Origin: Pseudomonas sp. DC1.2
GTDB taxonomy: Bacteria; Pseudomonadota; Gammaproteobacteria; Pseudomonadales; Pseudomonadaceae
Assembly: GCF_034351645.1 (NCBI RefSeq)
Contig: NZ_CP133782.1
Location: forward strand, 5,238,001 to 5,302,000
DNA length: 64,000 nt
Direction: 5' to 3'
Numbering within the stretch: the first letter of the stretch is position 1; every line of letters begins with the position of its first letter. A program made the position numbers and the translations under genes. Under the pieces are notes generated by a model, which did no database searches, was not told the DNA's origin, and was given only the letters and a program-made list of their open reading frames with translations. Positions 57,636-64,000 of the stretch are shown piece after piece.

Positions 57636-59027
57636 ATGAATCTGCCGCTGATTCTCAATCTACTGGTGTTCCTCGCCCTGCTCTTTGGCCTGGCGCAAAC
57701 CCGTCACACCTCCTGGAGCCTGGCCAAAAAAGTCCTGCTGGCACTGGCCTTGGGCGTGGTATTCGGCGTGGTGCTGCATACCATTTACGGTGCCGGCAAC
57801 CCAGTGCTGAAAGCCTCAATCGGCTGGTTCGATCTGGTCGGCAACGGTTACGTGCAGTTGCTGCAAATGATCGTGATCCCGCTGGTGTTCGCCTCAATCC
57901 TTAGCGCGGTGGCCCGTCTGCACAACGCTTCGTCGCTGGGCAAGATCAGCTTCCTGACCATCGGTACGCTGTTGTTCACCACCGCCATCGCGGCGCTGAT
58001 AGGTATCGGCCTGACCAACCTGTTTGGCCTCTCCGCCGAAGGTCTGGTCGCCGGCACCCAGGAACTGGCTCGCCTGCAAACTATTCAGACCGACTACGCC
58101 GGCAAGGTTGCTGACCTGAATGTGCCGCAATTGCTGCTGTCGTTCATCCCGCAAAACCCGTTCGCCGACCTGGCGCGTGCCAAGCCGACCTCAATCATCA
58201 GCGTGGTGATCTTCGCCGCATTCCTGGGTGTCGCGGCGCTGCAACTGCTCAAGGATGACGTCGAGAAAGGTCAGAAAGTGATCAACGCTATCGACACACT
58301 GCAAGCCTGGGTGATGCGTCTGGTGCGCCTGGTAATGAAGCTGACCCCTTACGGCGTGTTGGCGCTGATGACCAAAGTGGTCGCCGGCTCGAACCTGCAA
58401 GACATCATCAAGCTCGGCAGCTTTGTCGTGGTGTCCTACATCGGCCTCGGCCTGATGTTCGTGGTCCATGGCTTGCTGGTATCGGCCGCCGGAATCAACC
58501 CGCTGCGTTTTTTCCGCAAAATCTGGCCGGTGCTGACGTTTGCCTTTACCAGCCGCTCCAGCGCCGCGAGCATTCCACTGAGCATCGAAGCACAGACCCG
58601 TCGTCTAGGTATTCCGTCGTCCATCGCCAGTTTCGCTGCCTCGTTCGGCGCGACCATTGGCCAGAACGGCTGTGCCGGCCTGTACCCGGCGATGTTGGCC
58701 GTGATGGTGGCGCCGACCGTGGGCATCAATCCCCTGGACCCGCTGTGGATTGCAACACTGGTGGCGATCGTGACCCTGAGTTCGGCCGGCGTAGCCGGGG
58801 TCGGTGGCGGCGCAACCTTTGCCGCGCTGATCGTACTGCCGGCCATGGGTTTGCCGGTGTCACTGGTGGCGTTGCTGATTTCGGTCGAACCGCTGATCGA
58901 CATGGGCCGCACGGCGTTGAACGTCAGCGGGGCGATTACGGCGGGGACGATTACCAGCCAGATCATGCAGCAGACGGATAAAGAGCTGCTGGATGCCGAT
59001 GAGCATGCGGAGTTGGCTCACGCTTAA
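57636..59027 (+). CDS. tcyP: L-cystine symporter TcyP (YdjN-type)
   Basis: A 463-residue member of the dicarboxylate/amino acid:cation symporter family. Reads [37 protein letters not shown] (the serine-rich substrate loop), [28 protein letters not shown] and [18 protein letters not shown], all as in E. coli TcyP. It takes up L-cystine across the inner membrane as a sulfur source. GGAG lies eight bases upstream. It is a single gene followed by a REP pair. Confidence 0.93.
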   Translation: MNLPLILNLLVFLALLFGLAQTRHTSWSLAKKVLLALALGVVFGVVLHTIYGAGNPVLKASIGWFDLVGNGYVQLLQMIVIPLVFASILSAVARLHNASSLGKISFLTIGTLLFTTAIAALIGIGLTNLFGLSAEGLVAGTQELARLQTIQTDYAGKVADLNVPQLLLSFIPQNPFADLARAKPTSIISVVIFAAFLGVAALQLLKDDVEKGQKVINAIDTLQAWVMRLVRLVMKLTPYGVLALMTKVVAGSNLQDIIKLGSFVVVSYIGLGLMFVVHGLLVSAAGINPLRFFRKIWPVLTFAFTSRSSAASIPLSIEAQTRRLGIPSSIASFAASFGATIGQNGCAGLYPAMLAVMVAPTVGINPLDPLWIATLVAIVTLSSAGVAGVGGGATFAALIVLPAMGLPVSLVALLISVEPLIDMGRTALNVSGAITAGTITSQIMQQTDKELLDADEHAELAHA

Positions 59028-59045
59028 GTAGCGCCCGACAGACCG

Positions 59046-59122
59046 CTATCGCGAGCAAGTTCGATGCCACAGGGGTTATGTGTCGATCACAAACCTACTG
59101 TGCGATCCAGCCTGCTCGCGAT
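59046..59122. repeat. REP doublet between tcyP and folA
   Basis: CTATCGCGAGCAAGTTCGATGCCACAG (59046-59072) faces an inverted copy, CTGTGCGATCCAGCCTGCTCGCGATG (59098-59122), with about 26 bases between. It is the second inverted REP pair in the window and lies between convergent genes. Confidence 0.8.
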
Positions 59123-59126
59123 GCCT

Positions 59127-59639
59127 CTAGGCTTTTTCCCACACCTCAAAGGTGTACGCAGGCTTATCCCCTTGCGCCGCATTCTCGGTGTTCGACACCA
59201 ACTTCCACTGTTCCAAATCAAATTCCGGAAACCACGCATCGCCCTCAGGGCTCAGCGCCACCCGCGTCAGGTACAGCCGGTCGGCCTGCGCCAGGCCCTG
59301 GGCATACAATTGCGCCCCACCGATCAGCATCAACTCATCGACGCCCTGCTCGCGCGCCCACGCTTCAGCGCGCACAACGGCAGCCTCCAGCGACGGATAA
59401 ACCTCTGCACCGTCGAGCATGAGGTCCACCTGCCGACTGACCACGATGTTCAACCGACCCGGCAGCGGACGACCGAGCGAATCCCAGGTTTTGCGGCCCA
59501 TGATGATCGGCTTGCCCAGGGTGGTGGCCTTGAAGTATTTGAAGTCCCCCGGCAAGTGCCAGGGCATGCTGTTGTCGACACCGATCACACGGTTTTCACC
59601 GAGGGCTGCGATCAGGCTAAGGGGGAGTGATTTAGTCAT
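59127..59639 (-). CDS. folA: Dihydrofolate reductase
   Basis: A 170-residue NADPH-dependent enzyme of folate metabolism, target of trimethoprim. It has IAALGENRVIGVDNSMPWHLPGDFKYFK with the Asp of the active site in the LPGD segment, IIMGRKTWDSLGRPLPGR and LMLIGGAQLYAQGL. The ATG at 59639 (MTKSLPLSLIAAL) gives the usual length. It is divergent from the DUF2868 gene. Confidence 0.96.
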   Translation of the reverse strand: MTKSLPLSLIAALGENRVIGVDNSMPWHLPGDFKYFKATTLGKPIIMGRKTWDSLGRPLPGRLNIVVSRQVDLMLDGAEVYPSLEAAVVRAEAWAREQGVDELMLIGGAQLYAQGLAQADRLYLTRVALSPEGDAWFPEFDLEQWKLVSNTENAAQGDKPAYTFEVWEKA

Positions 59640-59724
59640 ACGGGCGAGGATACCAGAGCCTCCCTTTCCCCGATAAGCACCACAGCGGTTATGCTCAGCG
59701 CTCATTTGAGCGACGAGATGGCGC

Positions 59725-61104
59725 GTGACTGAACTGACTCCTCTGCAAAACCTCTGGCTGACCGAAACCGTGCGCCTGCGTGAAGAACACGCAGGCGCCC
59801 TGGACGATCTGGAAGCCAACCGACTGGCCCGCACGGCGGGCGGTGATCTGCCGACGCGAATTCAGCGTCGCGCCCTGTGGCTGGCCGAACGTGATGGTTT
59901 AACCCATGCGCTCACGCACTGGCTGCAAGGTGCCCGCCTGGCGCTGCTGGTAGTGGCGGTGCTGGCGGTGGTCAGCGGTGCAGGCCTGGCCTTCGCTGCA
60001 CTGGGCGACGGACAGGTCTGGGTGAATGTGTTCTGGGCCTTGGGCAGCCTGCTCGGGTTGAACCTGATTCTGCTGCTGAGCTGGGCCTCGGGCCTGGTGT
60101 TTGCCGGTGAGCACGGCGCCACACTCGGTCGTCTATGGCTGTGGCTTAGCGAAAAACTTGCCCGCGACGCCAAAGCCGCGCAACTGGCACCGGCGCTGCT
60201 GCTGTTATTGCAACGGCATGCACTCAATCGCTGGGCCATCGGCGTACTGGTCAACAGCACGTGGTTGCTGGCGATGCTCAGCGCGCTGGCGATCATGCTG
60301 ACGCTGATGGCAACCCGGCGTTATGGCTTCGTCTGGGAAACCACCCTCCTCAGCGCTGACACCTTTGTCACCCTGACCCAAACCCTCGGCGCCCTGCCAG
60401 CGCTGCTCGGGTTTAATGTGCCCACGGTGGACATGATCCGCGCCAGCGGCGACACCGCGCTCAACGTCGAAAGTGCTCGTCAAGCCTGGGCGACCTGGCT
60501 GGTCGGCGTGGTGGTGGTTTACGGCGTGGTGCCGCGCCTGCTGCTCGCGCTGTTTTGCCTGTGGCGCTGGAAAGCCGGCAAAGACGCCCTGCGCCTGGAC
60601 ATCAACCTGCCTGGCTATGCGCAACTGCGTGAACGGTTGATGCCCAGCAGCGAACGCCTGGGCATCAGCGATGCGGCACCGGATCAGTTGCACCGTGTCG
60701 AAAGCGGTGTCAGCGACCTGCACAGCGATGGCGCGCTGCTGGTGGCCATCGAGTTGGACGACCAACGGGCGTGGCCGCCTCAGCTGCCAAAATCCGTGAA
60801 CAACGCCGGCATTCTCGATAGCCGTGAGTCTCGAAACAAACTTCTTGAACAGTTGAGCCGCTTTCCCCCTGCACGTTTGGTCATTGCCTGCGACCCGCGT
60901 CGCTCGCCGGACCGCGGCAGCTTGGCGTTAATCGCCGAACTGGCGCGCAACGCCACCGCCACGCGGGTCTGGCTGCTGCAAGCACCCACCGGCGAAGCGC
61001 TGGAAGCGGAACGACTCGGCGACTGGCACACGGCGCTGCAACAACTCGAACTGCCATTCGCCGATTGCGCGCCGCTCAACTGGCTGGAGACCGGTCATGA
61101 CTAA
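59725..61104 (+). CDS. DUF2868 membrane protein
   Basis: A 459-residue protein of unknown function starting at GTG. An N-terminal helical region (about 1-65) is followed by four membrane helices (about 72-95, 105-130, 170-190, 255-280), then a soluble C-terminal domain of about 160 residues with an alternating strand/helix pattern (LVAIELDDQRAWPP ... ARLVIACDPRRSPDRGSLALIAELA). It overlaps the next GTPase gene by eight bases; DUF2868 and DUF3482 genes are generally found as such a pair, so they probably work as one unit. Confidence 0.88.
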   Translation: MTELTPLQNLWLTETVRLREEHAGALDDLEANRLARTAGGDLPTRIQRRALWLAERDGLTHALTHWLQGARLALLVVAVLAVVSGAGLAFAALGDGQVWVNVFWALGSLLGLNLILLLSWASGLVFAGEHGATLGRLWLWLSEKLARDAKAAQLAPALLLLLQRHALNRWAIGVLVNSTWLLAMLSALAIMLTLMATRRYGFVWETTLLSADTFVTLTQTLGALPALLGFNVPTVDMIRASGDTALNVESARQAWATWLVGVVVVYGVVPRLLLALFCLWRWKAGKDALRLDINLPGYAQLRERLMPSSERLGISDAAPDQLHRVESGVSDLHSDGALLVAIELDDQRAWPPQLPKSVNNAGILDSRESRNKLLEQLSRFPPARLVIACDPRRSPDRGSLALIAELARNATATRVWLLQAPTGEALEAERLGDWHTALQQLELPFADCAPLNWLETGHD

Positions 61105-62461
61105 ACCTTTGAAACTGGCGGTCGTCGGCCATACCAACGTCGGCAAGACCTCGTTGTTGCGCACCCTGACCCGAGACGTCGGCTTCGGAGAAGTGTCGCA
61201 CCGGCCCAGCACTACGCGACATGTCGAAGGGGCGCGGCTGTCGGTCGACGGCGAGCCATTGCTCGACCTCTACGACACCCCTGGCCTGGAAGACGCCATC
61301 GCTCTGCTCGACTACGTTGAACGGCTGGACCGCCCAGGCGAACGCCTCGATGGCCCGGCGCGCGTCGCGCGATTCCTGGAAGGCAGCGAAGCACGGCAGC
61401 GTTTTGAACAAGAAGCCAAAGTGCTACGCCAGCTACTGGCCTCGGACGCCGGGCTCTACGTGATCGACGCCAGGGAACCGGTGCTGGCCAAGTACCGCGA
61501 CGAGCTGGAAGTGTTGGCCAGTTGTGGCAAACCGCTGTTGCCGGTGTTGAATTTCGTCAGCAGCGCCCACCAGCGCGAGCCGGCCTGGCGCGAAGCGTTG
61601 GCGCGCCTGGGGCTGCACGCCTTGGTGCGTTTTGACAGCGTCGCCCCGCCGGAGGATGGCGAGCGCCGACTCTATGAAAGCCTGGCCTTGTTACTGGAAC
61701 ATTCGCGCGAACAACTGCAACGCTTGATCGCCGACCAGCAGGCCCAGCGCCTGGTCCGGCAACACAGTGCGGCGCGGCTGATCGCCGAGTTGTTGATCGA
61801 CTGCGCCGCGTGCAGGCGCAGCGTGGCCAGCGACGCCGAGCAGGAACAGCACGCCATCAGTGAACTGCGTAAAGCCGTGCGACAGCGTGAACAACGCTGC
61901 GTCGAAGCACTGCTCAAGCTCTTCGCCTTCCGCCCGCAGGACGCCGCCGCAACTGATTTGCCATTGCTCGATGGCCGTTGGGGCGATGACCTGTTCAACC
62001 CCGAAACCCTCAAGCAACTGGGCGTGCGGGTCGGCAGCGGGATCGCGGCCGGCGCAGCAGCAGGGGCCGGTGTCGATTTGCTGGTGGGCGGCCTGACCCT
62101 TGGAGCGGCGGCGTTGGCCGGTGCCATTGCTGGCGGCGCCCTGCAAACTGCGCGCAGCTATGGCAGCCGCTTGCTGGACAAGATCAAAGGCCAGCGCGAA
62201 CTGACCATCGACGACAACGTATTGCGACTGCTCGCCCTACGCCAGCGGCAATTACTACTGGCACTGAACCTGCGTGGACACGCGGCGGTGGACAGCATTC
62301 AAGTGGCCGCGCCCCAGGACAAGACCTGGCGCGAAGGCAAGCTGCCCGACGTCCTGAATAAGGCGAGGGCGCACCCGCAATGGTCGTCGCTCAATCCGCA
62401 GGCGAAGTTGAGTCAGGCGCAAAGGCAGGAGCAGATTGAGGTGTTGGCGCAGCAGCTTTAG
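61097..62461 (+). CDS. DUF3482 / Era-like GTPase
   Basis: A 454-residue protein with an N-terminal GTPase domain: P-loop VVGHTNVGKTSLLRTL (GHTNVGKTS), switch region RPSTTRHVEGA, G3 DTPGLED, and a NFVS segment in place of the NKxD motif (VLNFVSSAH). The C-terminal half carries a glycine/alanine-rich hydrophobic stretch (GSGIAAGAAAGAGVDLLVGGLTLGAAALAGAIAGGAL, about 310-346) that may bind membrane. Function unknown; paired with the DUF2868 membrane protein. Confidence 0.88.
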   Translation: MTKPLKLAVVGHTNVGKTSLLRTLTRDVGFGEVSHRPSTTRHVEGARLSVDGEPLLDLYDTPGLEDAIALLDYVERLDRPGERLDGPARVARFLEGSEARQRFEQEAKVLRQLLASDAGLYVIDAREPVLAKYRDELEVLASCGKPLLPVLNFVSSAHQREPAWREALARLGLHALVRFDSVAPPEDGERRLYESLALLLEHSREQLQRLIADQQAQRLVRQHSAARLIAELLIDCAACRRSVASDAEQEQHAISELRKAVRQREQRCVEALLKLFAFRPQDAAATDLPLLDGRWGDDLFNPETLKQLGVRVGSGIAAGAAAGAGVDLLVGGLTLGAAALAGAIAGGALQTARSYGSRLLDKIKGQRELTIDDNVLRLLALRQRQLLLALNLRGHAAVDSIQVAAPQDKTWREGKLPDVLNKARAHPQWSSLNPQAKLSQAQRQEQIEVLAQQL

Positions 62462-62492
62462 ACCGGCGGGGCCGGATCTCGCGCCAACGACC

Positions 62493-63050
62493 CTACGCCG
62501 CCAGCAACCGCAACGCCTTTTCCTTCAACAGGCCAAGGTCCATCACCGGCACCCCGATTGCCTTGGCCTGCTCATCCCAGTGCCGCATGCGCAAACTGAT
62601 GGTGTGCAGCGGCTCCTGCTCGAAGGCATATGCCTGGGCAGCACTCATCACCCCGCCCTGATACTCAAGCGTGCGGCGGCTGGCTTCGCTCAAGCGCTCG
62701 TAGTAACCCGGCTCTTTGAGCGTCAGATAACGCTTGGCCTGAACGTGAGACTCCACCAGCCACGCCAGGCGCTCGCTGAAACCGGCTCGACGCAAATAAT
62801 CGGCCCCCAGCCGTTCGTGTCTGACCACACCAAAGCCCCCCATGTTCTCGCCACTTACGGCGCAAATGTGCCCAATATCGTGAAAGAACGCGGCCAACAC
62901 CACTTCGTCGTCGAAACCTTCGGCCATGGCCAGCGCGGCGGTTTGCGACATGTGTTCGATCTGTGACACCGGTTCTCCAATGTAATCGGTGTCGCCAAAG
63001 CGCTCATACACTCCGAAGACCTCGGCGACCACCTGTTCATGACGCGCCAT
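62493..63050 (-). CDS. PhnZ-like HD-domain mixed-valent diiron oxygenase
   Basis: A 185-residue HD-domain protein of the phosphonate-degradation type. The N-terminal segment has a tyrosine region (GDTDYIGEPVSQIEHMSQTA) and the metal-binding H..HD set: IEHMSQTA, FFHDIGH and later VESHVQAK. PhnZ cleaves the C-P bond of 2-amino-1-hydroxyethylphosphonate using O2. No PhnY dioxygenase is visible, but an FAD oxidoreductase gene lies directly upstream. The ATG at 63050 overlaps its stop codon (TGATG); a TTG codon precedes it. Confidence 0.82.
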   Translation of the reverse strand: MARHEQVVAEVFGVYERFGDTDYIGEPVSQIEHMSQTAALAMAEGFDDEVVLAAFFHDIGHICAVSGENMGGFGVVRHERLGADYLRRAGFSERLAWLVESHVQAKRYLTLKEPGYYERLSEASRRTLEYQGGVMSAAQAYAFEQEPLHTISLRMRHWDEQAKAIGVPVMDLGLLKEKALRLLAA

Positions 63051-64000
63051 CAACCGTCTCCCAATAACAACGCAACATTACGCTCAGCCATCGCCGGCCC
63101 GACGCTCATGCCAACGCCGGTGTGCATCAGCGCCACGCTCACGCCTTCCGCCGGGCGCAGGAACGAGAACGGGCTCGGCCCAAACGCGCCATAGACACCC
63201 TGCCAACGCTCAAGCACCTGCACCCGGCAATCCAGCGTTTGCTCGGCCAGCTCAATCATCCAGTTATCCACCTGTTCGGCGTTGAACGGCGATGGATCCC
63301 GGCCGTAATGATGGGAATCGCCGATGATCAATTCGCCATACGGCGTCGGACTGATCAGCAAGTGAATGCCGTTTTCGTGCAAATGCGGCGTGTCGCGCAG
63401 GATCTGCGCCTGCACGTCAGCCGCTTCCGGTAAATCAGCAAACGCGCCGTAGTGAACGCAGCTCAGCCCAGTGAGCAAGGCGTGTTGCAGGTTCAGGTTG
63501 ATCCGCGGTCGGGCACGGAGCATTTGCAGACGGCAAATGTGCGGATTGAGCGCGGCAATTGGCTCGGCCAGCAAGGTCTGATAATCGTGGCCGGAACAGA
63601 CGATGATCTGCTTGGCGCTGAACAGCCCGGCAGTGCTGTGCAAGCGGCCCGGCTCGACATCGCGCACCAGGGTGGAGAAATGAAACTCGACGCCCAGTTC
63701 GCGACGCAGGTAATCGATCAGCAATGGAATCGCTTCGCGGGAATACAGTTGCTGGTCGTCCTTGCCATGCAGCGCCGCACGGTGATGGCCAAACTGGCCA
63801 CCGTACACATCCCGCAATGCTGCACCTCGCAGCAGTTCGACATTGTACTGATGCTCCACAGCGCGACCGTTGCAAAAAGCTTGCAGAAGGTGCTCTTCAG
63901 CCTCGGTACGAGCGAACAGATAGGAACCGTTGCGCTTGAGTGGCAGGCCAGCCCGCTGCGACCATTGGCCCCAGATTTCGCGACTGGCCTTGGCCAGTTC
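63050..64000 (-). CDS. TIGR03364-type FAD-dependent oxidoreductase (partial, cut by window edge)
   Basis: 317 codons of a DAO-type flavoprotein are seen; the N-terminal FAD-binding part is outside the window. The visible part runs from ELAKASREIWGQWSQRAGLP through FSAKQIIVCSGHDYQTLL, LISPTPYGELIIGDSHHYG and ends AEGVSVALMHTGVGMSVGPAMAER, as in oxidoreductases that accompany PhnZ-like HD proteins in phosphonate loci. Some relatives oxidise aminoethylphosphonate or its N-methyl form to phosphonoacetaldehyde. Cotranscribed with the HD gene. Confidence 0.82.
   Translation of the reverse strand, partial: ELAKASREIWGQWSQRAGLPLKRNGSYLFARTEAEEHLLQAFCNGRAVEHQYNVELLRGAALRDVYGGQFGHHRAALHGKDDQQLYSREAIPLLIDYLRRELGVEFHFSTLVRDVEPGRLHSTAGLFSAKQIIVCSGHDYQTLLAEPIAALNPHICRLQMLRARPRINLNLQHALLTGLSCVHYGAFADLPEAADVQAQILRDTPHLHENGIHLLISPTPYGELIIGDSHHYGRDPSPFNAEQVDNWMIELAEQTLDCRVQVLERWQGVYGAFGPSPFSFLRPAEGVSVALMHTGVGMSVGPAMAERNVALLLGDG

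Overview
The window is a G+C-rich chromosomal segment of a Pseudomonas, most likely of the P. fluorescens group. The evidence is the gene order (pilG-H-I-J-chpA-chpC / gshB / tonB / algH / ruvX / pyrR / pyrB / pyrC', then pilT / yggS / proC / metX / metW / rdgB / hemW, thiS / thiG / trmB, mtgA / rpoH / ftsXEY, laoR / laoCBA, coaD, mutM, ilvD). This order is the one remembered from P. aeruginosa, but pilK, chpB, pilU and chpD/E are missing. The frequent REP-type half sites (GGGAGC...GGCTTGC..CGCGAT) are typical of fluorescent pseudomonads. Almost the whole window is coding and vertically inherited core genome. I see no tRNA, rRNA, CRISPR array, IS element or prophage gene.

Layout. 1-2111: the start of a malonate decarboxylase operon (mdcA, partial mdcB, minus strand). 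2245-12194: the Pil-Chp chemosensory system for type IV pili. 12428-18470: glutathione synthesis, TonB, AlgH, RuvX and the pyrimidine set pyrR-pyrB-pyrC'. 18547-20936: a TM2 membrane protein, a secreted NlpC/P60 peptidase and pilT. 20993-28012: yggS-proC-yggT-DUF167, metX-metW-DUF4426-rdgB-hemW and DUF3392. 28079-31266: trmB, thiG, thiS (with a MITE-like palindromic element between thiS and thiG), DUF423 and mtgA. 31417-35577: rpoH and ftsX-ftsE-ftsY. 35922-41310: two M16 peptidases, rsmD, a YheT-type hydrolase and a sulfurtransferase. 41343-45827: the laoR / laoCBA long-chain alcohol oxidation locus with a clear operator. 45943-50441: coaD, ferredoxin, a small exported protein, mutM, an HDOD protein and rlmI. 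54417-62461: ilvD, pchP, tcyP, folA and a DUF2868 / DUF3482 membrane-GTPase pair. 62493-64000: a PhnZ-like HD protein and a truncated FAD oxidoreductase.

The one clear accessory island is 50442-54157, between rlmI and ilvD. It has an AT-rich leader with a good sigma-70 promoter, a 23-codon gene with a strong Shine-Dalgarno sequence, a hairpin/T-run that looks like a leaky terminator, and then three translationally coupled genes. These encode a SagB/ThcOx-type FMN dehydrogenase, an AurF-type diiron oxygenase with all seven metal ligands, and a Bcr/CflA-type MFS exporter. No YcaO, radical-SAM, ThiF or NRPS gene accompanies them. I read this as a candidate peptide-derived natural product (RiPP-like) cassette whose precursor has no Cys or Ser, which I do not recognise as any described system. 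It is the main point of interest in the window.
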